Shown here piece after piece: positions 1 to 8,424 of a stretch of DNA of 64,000 nucleotides. Both the position numbers and the translations under genes were made by a program. The notes below the pieces were generated by a model. It saw only the letters and a list, made by a program, of their open reading frames with translations, was not told the DNA's origin and did no database searches. Origin of the DNA: Mesobacterium_A hydrothermale (GTDB taxonomy: Bacteria; Pseudomonadota; Alphaproteobacteria; Rhodobacterales; Rhodobacteraceae); assembly GCF_035818635.1 (NCBI RefSeq), contig NZ_JAYLLH010000005.1:62001-126000 (forward strand), in the 5' to 3' direction. Every line of letters starts with the position of its first letter. The stretch's first letter is position 1.

Positions 1-670
1 GCCCGGTCACAGCGCTGCGGGCGTCGGAACTGGCCTTGGCCGCGGGCCCCATGCGCAGCACCGTCCAGCGCAAAAGCGCGAGATAGCCAACGATCCAGAC
101 CGTCAGCGGCAGGGCCAGCCAGGGGTCGAATCCCGACAAAAGGGCGACCGATCCGATCAGGGTGGTCAGGGCAAAGGCCATGGCATCGAACAACTGAAAC
201 ACCGCTTCACCTGCCGCAGGGGGGGTCTGCATGATGCGGTTGGCGATGCGCCCGGCAAAGTCGTTTTCGAACCAGCCCACCGATTGCCGCAGCACTTGCC
301 GGTGCGCGCGCCAGCGGATCAGGTTGCCGAAGTTCGGCAGGATGGTGTTGTGCAACAGCGCCACGTCCAGAACGGCAATCACCGGGCGCAGCAGCAGGAT
401 GAACAGCCCCACCAACAGCAGTTCCATCCCGTGTTCCGGCCAGATCCGTTCCGGTGTGCTGCCCGCCAGCAGATCGACGATCCGCGACAGGTACCAGATC
501 AGCAGCAGTTCCATCACCGCGACAAGGACCTTGGCCACGAAGGTCAGGACAAGGACGGCGTTGAAAGGTTTGGCATAGGCGCGCAGGAACGGGACAACGC
601 GGCGGGGCGGCGTGTCCTGCTCTGGGTAGTCGCAATAGGGATCGACGAGGTTCTCGAAAAACCGGAACAT
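1..670 (-). CDS. ABC transporter, membrane-spanning N-terminal part (cut by window edge)
   Basis: The first 223 codons are visible, reading off the left edge. The product starts MFRFFENLVDPY and carries several long hydrophobic segments (around residues 35-60, 80-105 and 165-205) with a polar stretch between them containing VGWFENDFAGRIANR. That W-F-x-N-D-x-x-G-x-I pattern is typical of the membrane domain of type IV (exporter) ABC proteins, which normally fuse it to a C-terminal ATPase. The ATPase lies outside the window, so the ATP-binding half is inferred. It sits 25 bases downstream of the LysE-type exporter gene, probably in one transcript. Substrate cannot be told. Confidence 0.8.
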   Translation of the reverse strand, partial: MFRFFENLVDPYCDYPEQDTPPRRVVPFLRAYAKPFNAVLVLTFVAKVLVAVMELLLIWYLSRIVDLLAGSTPERIWPEHGMELLLVGLFILLLRPVIAVLDVALLHNTILPNFGNLIRWRAHRQVLRQSVGWFENDFAGRIANRIMQTPPAAGEAVFQLFDAMAFALTTLIGSVALLSGFDPWLALPLTVWIVGYLALLRWTVLRMGPAAKASSDARSAVTG

Positions 671-695
671 CGTTTTCTCCTTGCCAGATGGTCCG

Positions 696-1277
696 TTACA
701 GGAAGATCAGGACCGAGAAAGCCGCAAGCGCCGTGGCCATCACCCGGGTGAAGACGCGCCAGGCCAAAGGTGTGTGCAATAAATAGGTCAATAACGCGCC
801 TGTCGAGGTCCAAAACAGGCAGACCCCCAGATTGATCCCCGAGAAGGCGGAGCCCAGCCGCAGCGCCTCCCAGAGCGGCGACAGGTCAGAGGCATAGCCG
901 CTGGACGCGGCCAGCGCGACCGCCCAGACCTTGGGGTTAACCCATTGAAACAGAACTGCTTCGTGGAACCGCATCGGGCGTTCGTCGGGGCTGCGTTCCT
1001 TGGGGCGCGATTGCCAAAGGCCCCACGCCATATAAAGGATCCAGGCCGCGGAGGCGAGTTTCAGCGCCAGTTCCAGACGTGGCATGGACTGTAGCGCGGC
1101 GCCGATTCCGAACCCGGTCAGGCCAGAGGTGATGCCGACGCCTGCGACGACTCCGAACAGGTGGGGCAGGGTGGCGCGCAGGCCGAAACGGGCACCGGAG
1201 GTGGTCAGCATGATCACGTTCGGACCCGGTGAAAACAGGCCGAAGAAGACAAATCCATAAAGCGGGTCGAGCGTCAT
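696..1277 (-). CDS. LysE/RhtB-family amino-acid exporter
   Basis: A 193-residue integral membrane protein beginning MTLDPLYGF. The motif FSPGPNVIMLTTSGARFGLR near the N terminus is the family signature (GPN followed by a charged loop), and five to six hydrophobic segments follow, matching the roughly 200-residue family size. These proteins export amino acids or homoserine lactone-like compounds across the inner membrane. A longer reading from an upstream start would run through the GTGCAT repeat array and is rejected because it adds low-complexity residues before the conserved start. The array ends 47 bases upstream of this start codon. Confidence 0.85.
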   Translation of the reverse strand: MTLDPLYGFVFFGLFSPGPNVIMLTTSGARFGLRATLPHLFGVVAGVGITSGLTGFGIGAALQSMPRLELALKLASAAWILYMAWGLWQSRPKERSPDERPMRFHEAVLFQWVNPKVWAVALAASSGYASDLSPLWEALRLGSAFSGINLGVCLFWTSTGALLTYLLHTPLAWRVFTRVMATALAAFSVLIFL

Positions 1278-1324
1278 GGCGCCCTGTTTGAAGTGCCGCT
1301 TGGGGGCGGTCAAGGGGCGGAAAA

Positions 1325-1379
1325 CGACGATGCACACCCCATGCACACCCTATGCACATCGTATGCGCATGGCGTGCGG
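1325..1379 (-). repeat. Five-unit tandem array with an 11-bp period, GTGCAT core
   Basis: Read on the minus strand, five consecutive 11-base units are seen: CCGCACGCCAT, GCGCATACGAT, GTGCATAGGGT, GTGCATGGGGT and GTGCATCGTCG. The last three share GTGCAT exactly and the first two are degraded. The array fills the gap between the cca stop and the LysE-type start. A related array with the same period lies upstream of leuD at 56664-56707. One turn of DNA is about 10.5 bases, so the units would present on one helix face; an operator or a structured leader are both possible. Confidence 0.7.
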
Positions 1380-1380
1380 T

Positions 1381-2529
1381 TCAGAGCGCCAGCAAATCGT
1401 CCCGGCCAAGGGTAAAGTTCGACGCGATCCAGAGCGCTTCGAGATGCTTCAGCCTTTGGCCCAGTGCCGCGCCTTGCAGGCCCGGTTGCAGGTCGCGGGC
1501 GGTGACGGGGCAGGTGGCCTGCGCACCGGTGGCGATGCGGGCCAGCGCCCTGGGGGGCAGGTCCCCGCCCAGCATCGCGGCGCGCAGCAACACCACGTCG
1601 CGGGCGGTGTCCGGCCCGTGGCGATAGCCCAGCTCCTCTGGGCTTTCGACGCTGCCGATCAGGTCTTGCAAGGTCGACAACTGCCGCTGTTCGGCTTTCG
1701 ACAGGCGCAGGGCGGCGCCGTCGAAGGCGCCGATGGCGGCCAGCCGCCGGAGCGCGCCGGGGGGGGCGCCCAGCCCCTGTTCCAGATGCACCAGCGGCGC
1801 CAGCGCGCGGGCATCGGCGCCGGGGATCAGCGCGGGCAGCACGCCGGTCTGAGCCATGGTGGCCGCTGCCGGGGCGGGATCGGGCGCGCGCAGGAGTTTC
1901 TTCAGTTCTGCCCCCACACGTTCGCGCGACAGGGTCGCCAGTCCGTCTAGGTTGCGGGCGATGGCATCCAGCGCGTCGGGATCGAAGCCGAGGTCGGGGT
2001 TGCCATACCACGCGGTGAAGCGAAAAAACCGCAGGATGCGCAGGTAGTCTTCGCGGATGCGGGTGTCGGCGTTCTGGATAAAGCGCACGCGCCGCGCGAT
2101 CAGGTCGGGCAGGCCGCCCAGCGGATCGACGATGGTGCCGCGCCGGTCGGCGTAAAGCGCGTTCATGGTGAAATCGCGGCGCAGGGCGTCTTCGCTCACG
2201 TCATCGGCAAAGCGCACCACGGCACGTCGGCCATCGGTTTCGATGTCGGCGCGGAAGGTCGTGATCTCGTGCGGGATGCCATCGGCGACGACGGTGATCG
2301 TGCCATGGTCGATGCCCGTCGGCACCGGCTTCAGCCCTGCCGCCCTGGCCAGCGCGATCACCTGTTCGGGCCGCGCGTCGGTGGAAATGTCGATATCATC
2401 GACCGGGGCCCCCAACAGCGCGTTGCGCACGCAGCCGCCAACCAGCAGCGCCAGATGCCCGGCGCTTTCCAGAAGCGCCATGACGGTTTGCGTCTGCGGC
2501 CGGGTCAACCAGTCGCCGGTGACCTTCAT
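1381..2529 (-). CDS. cca: CCA tRNA nucleotidyltransferase / poly(A) polymerase family
   Basis: 382 residues. The nucleotidyltransferase core is clear: LLVGGCVRNALLG at residues 28-40, then the metal-binding D45-I-D47 pair in DDIDIS, and a basic motif RRDFTMNALYAD that follows in class II enzymes. RIREDYLRILRFFRF matches the conserved RI.ED..RILR.FRF motif. The enzyme adds or repairs the 3' CCA end of tRNAs in the cytoplasm; polyadenylation of RNA by a close relative cannot be excluded from sequence alone. The start overlaps the stop of the upstream NUDIX gene by ATGA, so translation is probably coupled. The GTGCAT array begins one base after its stop codon. Confidence 0.92.
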   Translation of the reverse strand: MKVTGDWLTRPQTQTVMALLESAGHLALLVGGCVRNALLGAPVDDIDISTDARPEQVIALARAAGLKPVPTGIDHGTITVVADGIPHEITTFRADIETDGRRAVVRFADDVSEDALRRDFTMNALYADRRGTIVDPLGGLPDLIARRVRFIQNADTRIREDYLRILRFFRFTAWYGNPDLGFDPDALDAIARNLDGLATLSRERVGAELKKLLRAPDPAPAAATMAQTGVLPALIPGADARALAPLVHLEQGLGAPPGALRRLAAIGAFDGAALRLSKAEQRQLSTLQDLIGSVESPEELGYRHGPDTARDVVLLRAAMLGGDLPPRALARIATGAQATCPVTARDLQPGLQGAALGQRLKHLEALWIASNFTLGRDDLLAL

Positions 2530-3119
2530 TTCGACATGCGATCGGCCAGCCCGCGCAGGATGCGCGCCGTCGCCCCCCAGATGTAATAGGGCCCATAAGG
2601 CACGGTGAAATAGCGCCGCCTTTGCCCGCGCCAGCGGCGGGACTGGATGCTGAAATTGACCGGGTCGGTCACATGGGACAGCGGCACGCGAAACACCTCT
2701 GCCACCTCGCCCGGTTCGGGGATGTCGCGAAACTCGGCGGTGACATGGGCGACCACCGGGGTCACGCAGAAACCGGTCACGGTTTCATGGCTGGGCAGGG
2801 TTCCCAGCACCTGAACGATGCCGGGGGGCAGGCCGATTTCCTCGTGCGCCTCGCGCAGGGCGGCGGCGGTGGGATCGGCGTCGGCGGGATCGACCTTGCC
2901 ACCGGGAAAGGCGATCTGGCCGGGGTGGTGTTTCAGCGCTGACGACCGTTTGGTCAGGATCACCTGACAGCCCGTTGGCCCGTCGATCAGGGGGACCAGA
3001 ACACCCGCGGGCCGCAGTTTGCGGTGCGCGGGCAGCACGGCCTCGGGGTTCAGATCGAAATCCGACGACGCGGCGCTGTCCAGGGTCAGCGCCCGGCGCA
3101 CCGCGTCGAGATCAGTCAT
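2526..3119 (-). CDS. CoA pyrophosphatase-like NUDIX hydrolase (NudL type)
   Basis: 197 residues from MTDLDAVRRAL. The segment ILTKRSSALKHHPGQIAFP followed by GGK is the signature of the CoA-pyrophosphatase subgroup, and the NUDIX helix follows as REAHEEIGL with the acidic residues in place. Such enzymes hydrolyse CoA or its oxidised forms to phosphopantetheine and ADP; activity here is inferred. The start was chosen at the ATG that overlaps the hslO stop by 8 bases; an upstream in-frame ATG would lie well inside hslO. Its stop overlaps the start of cca (ATGA), so hslO, this gene and cca look like one operon. Confidence 0.88.
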   Translation of the reverse strand: MTDLDAVRRALTLDSAASSDFDLNPEAVLPAHRKLRPAGVLVPLIDGPTGCQVILTKRSSALKHHPGQIAFPGGKVDPADADPTAAALREAHEEIGLPPGIVQVLGTLPSHETVTGFCVTPVVAHVTAEFRDIPEPGEVAEVFRVPLSHVTDPVNFSIQSRRWRGQRRRYFTVPYGPYYIWGATARILRGLADRMSK

Positions 3120-4092
3120 CCTTGGCCTCGAAGCCGACGGTCGTGGGATCCAGGTCGTAATGCGCGCCACAGAACTGGCAATCGGCGGTGACCCGGCCGT
3201 CTTCGGTGGTCATCTTGCTGATGTCCTTGGCGGAATAGATCGACAGGCTTTGTCGCACGCGATCCTCGGAACAGGTGCAGCCAAAGCGTACCGGCTGGGC
3301 ATCGAACACGCGCGGCCGCTCTTCGTGGAACAGACGGACCAGAAGATCGGTGGGCGGTACCGACGGGCCGATCAGTTCCAGCGCTTCGACCGTGTCGAGC
3401 AGGATGTTCACGCGGTTCCAGTTTTCACCGTCGTCGCCATCGACCAGGTCGCGGGCGTGCAGCAGCCCCGCGTCGCCCGTCGCCCCACCCTGGGCAAACG
3501 GAGAGGCCTTGGGCATGTGCTGGATCATGATGCCACCGGCGCGCCAGTGTTCGGCGCCGCCGCGTTCGGTCGATCTGCCGAAGGACAGGCTGAACCGGGT
3601 CGGCAATTGTTCGGACTGGGCGAAATAGGCCTCGGCGCAGGTGGCCAGCGAGCCGCCGGCGATCGGTGTGATTCCCTGATACGGTGTGGTGCCCTTGCCC
3701 TGGTCGATCATGATCGCGAAATAGCCTTCGCCCAGTTGCGAAAACGGCGCGGCATCGGTGATGCGGGTGCGGTCGAAGCTGGCATAGGCGCGGATGCGGG
3801 CGGGGTCGCCTTCCTTTTCCGGGCCATAGTAGTCGGTGGCGATCATCCGCACCGCGCCCTTGGTCTGCACCTGAAGCGACAGTTTCCAGCGCAGCTTGAT
3901 CGTCTGGCCAATGAGCGCGGTCAGCAGGGCCATTTCGGCGATCAGCGCCTCGACCTGCGGGGGATAGTTGTGCTGTTTCAGGATCCCGCTCAGCACACCG
4001 TCCAGCCGGGCCACGCGGCCCCGGATGTCGGAAGCGTCGAGCTGGAAGGGAAGAACGGTGTCATCCCAGGCGAGTTTGGTGCCAAGAGTCAT
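3112..4092 (-). CDS. hslO: Redox-regulated chaperone Hsp33
   Basis: 326 residues, close to the family norm of about 290-330. The C-terminal redox switch is complete: C272-T-C274 and C305-Q-F-C308, the CxC and CxxC zinc ligands that release zinc and form disulfides on oxidation, turning on holdase activity in the cytoplasm. An AAGGAA ribosome site precedes the ATG. It is first in a three-gene minus-strand group with the NUDIX hydrolase and cca and faces a divergent NUDIX gene across 74 bases. Confidence 0.93.
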   Translation of the reverse strand: MTLGTKLAWDDTVLPFQLDASDIRGRVARLDGVLSGILKQHNYPPQVEALIAEMALLTALIGQTIKLRWKLSLQVQTKGAVRMIATDYYGPEKEGDPARIRAYASFDRTRITDAAPFSQLGEGYFAIMIDQGKGTTPYQGITPIAGGSLATCAEAYFAQSEQLPTRFSLSFGRSTERGGAEHWRAGGIMIQHMPKASPFAQGGATGDAGLLHARDLVDGDDGENWNRVNILLDTVEALELIGPSVPPTDLLVRLFHEERPRVFDAQPVRFGCTCSEDRVRQSLSIYSAKDISKMTTEDGRVTADCQFCGAHYDLDPTTVGFEAKDD

Positions 4093-4166
4093 GGGGATTC
4101 CTTATTTGCCGGCGGCATGGCATACCGCGACTATATAGGCGCGACAAGCAGGGGACCAAGGGACAG

Positions 4167-4604
4167 ATGATCAGACGTTTCGGACAGGCGCCCGACCCGG
4201 CCCGGAAATACACGCTGCGCACCGGTGTTTACGCTGTGCTGCCGCGCGACGGGGCGCTGCTGCTGACCCACCAGGCAGAGCCGGAACCGGAATTCCAGCT
4301 GCCCGGCGGCGGCATCGACCCCGGCGAATCGCCGATCACGGCCCTGCACCGCGAGGTGTTCGAGGAAACCGGCTGGCATATCGCGCGGCCCCGGCGGCTG
4401 GGCGCGTTCCGGCGCTTTACCTACATGCCGGAATACGACCTGTGGGCGGAAAAGCTGTGCGTGATCTATACCGCGCTGCCGGTGCGCGCCTATGGCCCGC
4501 CGACCGAACCGGGGCACGAGGCGGTGTGGATGCCCCCCGACCTGGCGATCGAGGCGCTGGGCAATCCCGGCGATCGGTATTTCGCGGCAGCCTACTCGGG
4601 CTGA
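4167..4604 (+). CDS. NUDIX hydrolase
   Basis: 145 residues. The NUDIX box is perfect: GGIDPGESPITALH followed by REVFEETGW, fitting G-x5-E-x7-RE-U-x-EE-x-G-U. Start supported by AAGGGA before the ATG. The substrate is not evident; the protein is small, without extra domains, and unlike the CoA-type NUDIX enzyme encoded nearby. The last 13 bases overlap the 3' end of the convergent phosphatase gene. Confidence 0.85.
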   Translation: MIRRFGQAPDPARKYTLRTGVYAVLPRDGALLLTHQAEPEPEFQLPGGGIDPGESPITALHREVFEETGWHIARPRRLGAFRRFTYMPEYDLWAEKLCVIYTALPVRAYGPPTEPGHEAVWMPPDLAIEALGNPGDRYFAAAYSG

Positions 4605-5851
4605 TCGGGGGCGAATTCCAGCATCGCAGCGGAAATGTCGTCGACATAGTCCGAACCGGGTGCCCGCATCTGGCACAGCCGCCAATAGAGGTCATCAAGG
4701 TAGTCCGTGTCGTGCAGACGGTGCGGCGTGGCCAGCGCCAGTTGCGCAAGACCGTCTTCTTCGAGCATCTGGCCGCCCTGGATTTCGCATTCGGTCAGCC
4801 CGTCGGAATAGAGGATCAGCCGGTCGCCCGGCTGCATTCGGAACGAGATCCGGTCATAGCGGGCGTTTTCCATCAAACCGATGGGCAGGCCGCCGTCACC
4901 TATGAAACGGTGACTGCCATCGGCACGCAGCAGCAGCGGCGGCGGATGGCCGGCCTGCACCATCGCGACGTTGCCGCTGTTCAGATCGACCGTGGCATAG
5001 GCCATGGTCAGGTATTCGGCGACGCCCCGGTCGTTGGTCAGGCGGCGGTTCAGCAGGCTGGCCACCTGTTCTGGCGGGCGCAAGGCAAAGAATTGATCGA
5101 AGCGGCGTTCGAGCGCCATGTTTTCCTCGAAATGCTCGGCGCTGAGGTATCCCGCCATCCGCGCCGTCACCAGCGCCGAGGTGATGCCGTGGCCGGACAC
5201 ATCGATGCTGTAGACGCCAAGCCTGTTGCGCCCGGGGCTGAACATGCCGACAAGATCGCCGCCGACGTGGCCGCAGGGTTTCAAAAGCAGGCTGACCGTG
5301 CCGTTTTCCTGTTTCACGCGCCGCCGGGGCACCAGTGATTCCTGGATCAGCCGGGCCTGTTGCAGGTCTTTGTCGATGTCGTCGTAGAGTTTTTGCAGCG
5401 TGCCCAGCGTGGCCGCCAGTTCGCGCTGCATCGCCAGCATCCGGGCCCCGGCGTTGATCCGGGCGCGCAATTCGTCGGAATTGACTGGCTTGCTGAGGAA
5501 ATCGTCCGCGCCTGCATCCAGCCCCAGCACGATTTCACCCTTTTCCGATTTCGACGTGAGCAGAATGAAATAGCCATAGCGATCCCGTGTCATCGCGCGG
5601 AACCGGCGACAGAATTCCAGCCCGTCCATGCCCGGCATCATCCAGTCCGACAGGACCAGATCGGGCCGCACCTGTGCGCAGAGGTCGAGCGCGTGCTGGC
5701 CGCCCGACGCTTCCCATACGTCATAGTGCCAGCGCCGCAGGATCGACGACATGATCCGCAGCTGAACCCGGCTGTCGTCGACAACCAGAACCCGCTTGAT
5801 CGGTGTCGCATCTTGCAGATGCGCTGCGGAATGCGTGGCGTGAACGCTCAC
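4592..5851 (-). CDS. Response regulator with PP2C-type (SpoIIE/RsbU) serine phosphatase output
   Basis: 419 residues. Residues 19-135 are a receiver domain: the acidic pair D25-D26, phosphoacceptor D69 in LVLSDWMMPGMDG, a conserved T in LLTSKS and K in LSKPVN. A helical linker (about 140-190) leads to a PP2C-like phosphatase with GGDLVGMF and SIDVSGHGITSALV, and a late YSDGLTE motif; these supply metal-binding aspartates. Proteins of this build dephosphorylate anti-anti-sigma factors in partner-switching stress control; no such anti-sigma partner is encoded here. It is divergent from the Hpt gene at 6009, which could be its phosphodonor. Confidence 0.9.
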   Translation of the reverse strand: MSVHATHSAAHLQDATPIKRVLVVDDSRVQLRIMSSILRRWHYDVWEASGGQHALDLCAQVRPDLVLSDWMMPGMDGLEFCRRFRAMTRDRYGYFILLTSKSEKGEIVLGLDAGADDFLSKPVNSDELRARINAGARMLAMQRELAATLGTLQKLYDDIDKDLQQARLIQESLVPRRRVKQENGTVSLLLKPCGHVGGDLVGMFSPGRNRLGVYSIDVSGHGITSALVTARMAGYLSAEHFEENMALERRFDQFFALRPPEQVASLLNRRLTNDRGVAEYLTMAYATVDLNSGNVAMVQAGHPPPLLLRADGSHRFIGDGGLPIGLMENARYDRISFRMQPGDRLILYSDGLTECEIQGGQMLEEDGLAQLALATPHRLHDTDYLDDLYWRLCQMRAPGSDYVDDISAAMLEFAPDQPE

Positions 5852-5918
5852 GTCAGGCCTGCCCTTTCACTCTTTACCCGTCACCTTGGCGGCAGCCTGC
5901 GCCAGGGCGGTTTAATTT

Positions 5919-5980
5919 CCCGTGAAAATCGGAGCGGTGTTTTTTCGAATCCGCAAAAACGGATTCTTCACCTTCACGGG
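5919..5980. promoter_or_regulatory. Nested inverted repeats between the phosphatase and Hpt genes
   Basis: An outer pair CCCGTGAA (5919-5926) and TTCACGGG (5973-5980) encloses a perfect inner hairpin GAATCCG (5947-5953), CAAAAA loop, CGGATTC (5960-5966). The element sits in the 157-base divergent promoter region. It lacks a T-run after the stem in either direction, so it is more likely a protein-binding or RNA leader element than a terminator. Function is inferred only from position and symmetry. Confidence 0.5.
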
Positions 5981-6008
5981 TCAGTCTGCCGCCGCAGGAG
6001 GATGGGCG

Positions 6009-6338
6009 ATGATAGCTTGGGATCGAGTCAGCATATTGCGCCACGAGATCGGGCCGGACGGGTTTGGCGAAGTGGTTGAACTGTTCCTGGCCGAGGTTGA
6101 AGAGGCCCTGGACGGGCTGCATCCGGGGCTTGATGCACCGGCGTTTGAGGCGGGGTTGCATTTCCTGAAGGGCAGCGCGCTGAACCTTGGGTTTTCGGCG
6201 TTGGCCGAACTGTGCCAAGCCGGCGAAAGCGCCGCGGCGCAGGGGCAAACGGATGTGAACCTGGACCAGGTGCGCGCGGTCTATGCCGCATCGCGCGACC
6301 AGTTCCTGGCCGGCCTTCGGGCGCGGTTGGACGGATAG
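6009..6338 (+). CDS. Small histidine phosphotransfer (Hpt) domain protein
   Basis: 109 residues starting MIAWDRVSIL. The motif LHFLKGSALNLGF carries the phosphorylatable H51 with K54-G-S, the hallmark of Hpt four-helix domains. A strong AGGAGG lies 7 bases before the ATG, which decided this start over an earlier in-frame ATG at 5922. Hpt proteins relay phosphate between histidine kinases and receivers in the cytoplasm. No kinase is nearby; the divergent receiver/phosphatase is the obvious candidate partner. Only two bases separate its end from the convergent SDR gene. Confidence 0.85.
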   Translation: MIAWDRVSILRHEIGPDGFGEVVELFLAEVEEALDGLHPGLDAPAFEAGLHFLKGSALNLGFSALAELCQAGESAAAQGQTDVNLDQVRAVYAASRDQFLAGLRARLDG

Positions 6339-6339
6339 G

Positions 6340-7161
6340 TCAGATGTGGCGATGAATGGCGGTCAGGTCGTCGGCGTCGCCGACGGCGTTGTCCACCGTG
6401 CGGCGCAGCGCCGACATGCCCTTGATCCAGCGGTCGGTATCGGCAGCGCGGCGTTGGAAATAGGCGCCTGCCTCGGGGTGTGGCAGGATCAGGAAACGGT
6501 CCTGTTCCAGCCCGTCGATCAGGGCCTGCGCCACGTCGGCCGGCAGGATCACCCTGTCGTTCGGGGTGTTTTCCGGGGCGTCGTCATCATACCCCAAGAG
6601 CGGCGTTGCGACGAACAGCGGGCAGACGACCGCAACATGAATGCCCTTGTCGCCATGGGTGATGGCCAGCGATTGCGCCAGGCTGACGGCGGCGTGTTTC
6701 GTGGCAGAATAGGCGGCATCGCCGATCTGGCACAGCAGCCCGGCGGCAGAGGCGACGTTGACCAGCGCGCCGTGACCGCGCGCCTGCATGCCGGGGATCA
6801 GCAGGCGGGCGGCGCGCAGGTGGGCCATGACGTGCACATCCCAGCTGGCCTGCCAATGGGCGTCAGAGGCAGAGGCCGCGCCGCCCGGTTCGCCCCGCGC
6901 GAAGCCCGCGTTCGATATCCAGATGTCGACCGGGCCGAGCTGGTCTTCGGTCGCCTTCACAAGCGCCGCGATCTGGTCGGGGTCGGTCACGTCGCAGACC
7001 TGCGCCGCGCCGCCGATCTCTGCCGCGACGCGGGCTGCGGCGGCGGGATCCAGATCGCTGACCATCACGCGCGCGCCGTTGGCCGCCAGCGCCCGGCAAA
7101 TGGCGCGGCCAATGCCCTGGCCGCCGCCGGTGACCACCGCGATTTGCCCGTCGATCCGCAT
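6340..7161 (-). CDS. Short-chain dehydrogenase/reductase
   Basis: 273 residues with a classical SDR layout: the cofactor glycine motif TGGGQGIGR near residue 12, an NAG-type motif (ISNAGFARG), and the catalytic S plus YSATK with K four residues after Y. An acidic residue at the end of beta strand 2 (VSDLD) favours NAD over NADP. The substrate is unknown. Its ATG overlaps the ilvA stop (TGATG), so it is co-transcribed and probably translationally coupled with ilvA. Confidence 0.88.
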   Translation of the reverse strand: MRIDGQIAVVTGGGQGIGRAICRALAANGARVMVSDLDPAAAARVAAEIGGAAQVCDVTDPDQIAALVKATEDQLGPVDIWISNAGFARGEPGGAASASDAHWQASWDVHVMAHLRAARLLIPGMQARGHGALVNVASAAGLLCQIGDAAYSATKHAAVSLAQSLAITHGDKGIHVAVVCPLFVATPLLGYDDDAPENTPNDRVILPADVAQALIDGLEQDRFLILPHPEAGAYFQRRAADTDRWIKGMSALRRTVDNAVGDADDLTAIHRHI

Positions 7162-8393
7162 CAGATCACGAATTCTGCCACCACCTCGTCCTCGGTGATG
7201 TCCTGATAGGTGAAACCCGCTGCGTCCAGGCGGGCGTACAGCATTTCGAAATTTGCCGGATCGCTGGTTTCGATCCCGATCAGGACCGAGCCGAAGTTGC
7301 GCGCCGATTTCTTGAGGTATTCGAACCGGGCGATGTCGTCGTTCGGGCCAAGCTGATCAAGGAAACCGCGCAATGCGCCGGGGCGCTGCGGCAGGCGCAG
7401 GATGAAATACTTCTTCACCCCGGAATAGCGCTGGGCGCGTTCCTTGACCTCTGGCAGGCGTTCGAAATCGAAATTCCCCCCCGAGGCGATGCAGACGACG
7501 GTGCGGCCGCGGATCGACTGCCCCAGGTCCTTGAGCGCGTCGATCGCCAGCGCGCCGGCCGGTTCCAGAACGATGCCTTCGACGTTCAGCATTTCCAGCA
7601 TCGTGGTGCAAAGACGGTCTTCGTGGATGGTCAGCGCGTTGGCAAGGCCCACGCCTTTGAGCACCTCGAACGTCTTGCTGCCGATCAGCGCGACGGCGGC
7701 GCCGTCGGCAAAGGTGTTGACCCTGGGCAGGCGCACCGGTTTGCCCGCCGCCAGCGCGGCGCGCAGGCAGGCGCCGCCCAGGGGTTCGACAAAGGTATAG
7801 TTCGTGTCGGTGCCGAAATAAGACAGCAGCCCGGCAGAGAGGCCGCCCCCGCCCACCGGAATCACCAGTTGATCGGGCGCACGGCCCAGTTGTTCGGCGA
7901 TTTCCACCGCGACACTGGCCTGGCCTTCGATGACCTCTTCGTCGTCGAAGGGCGACAGGAAATATCCACCGGCCTCGGCGCAGAAATCCTGCGCGGCGGC
8001 GAGCGTGTCATCGAAATAGTCGCCGATCAGGCGGATCTCGATGTTGTCGCCGCCGAACATGCGGGTTTTCTGGATCTTCTGCTGCGGTGTCGTCACCGGC
8101 ATGAAGATTACACCCCTGGTGCCGAATTCGCGGCACATGTAGGCGACGCCCTGCGCATGGTTGCCGGCGCTGGCGCAGACGTACAGCGGTGTATCGGGGT
8201 GCTTGCGCATCGCGTTGAACGCGCCGCGCAGCTTGTAGCTGCGCACCGGGCTCAGGTCTTCGCGCTTGAGGTAGATCTCGGCCCCGAACCGGTCGGACAG
8301 ATGCGCGTTACGCAGCAGCGGGGTCGGCGGGAAAACCCCGCGCATGGCGTCGGTGGCGGCGCGCGCCCTGGCTTGAAAATCGCTCATGCCCAT
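7161..8393 (-). CDS. ilvA: Threonine ammonia-lyase (threonine dehydratase)
   Basis: 410 residues. The PLP lysine motif is SPVRSYKLRGAFN, with the phosphate-binding glycine loop VGGGGLSAG and a SGGNFDF serine motif later. The protein deaminates threonine to 2-oxobutanoate, the first step toward isoleucine. About 85 residues after the catalytic core contain FLDQLGPNDDIARFEYLKK, an ACT-like regulatory region, so isoleucine feedback is plausible; the shorter length compared with the E. coli enzyme suggests one ACT-like unit. A catabolic role cannot be ruled out. Confidence 0.9.
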   Translation of the reverse strand: MGMSDFQARARAATDAMRGVFPPTPLLRNAHLSDRFGAEIYLKREDLSPVRSYKLRGAFNAMRKHPDTPLYVCASAGNHAQGVAYMCREFGTRGVIFMPVTTPQQKIQKTRMFGGDNIEIRLIGDYFDDTLAAAQDFCAEAGGYFLSPFDDEEVIEGQASVAVEIAEQLGRAPDQLVIPVGGGGLSAGLLSYFGTDTNYTFVEPLGGACLRAALAAGKPVRLPRVNTFADGAAVALIGSKTFEVLKGVGLANALTIHEDRLCTTMLEMLNVEGIVLEPAGALAIDALKDLGQSIRGRTVVCIASGGNFDFERLPEVKERAQRYSGVKKYFILRLPQRPGALRGFLDQLGPNDDIARFEYLKKSARNFGSVLIGIETSDPANFEMLYARLDAAGFTYQDITEDEVVAEFVI

Positions 8394-8424
8394 TTCAGTG
8401 GATCAAAGCCGCGCGCCGTGCAAG

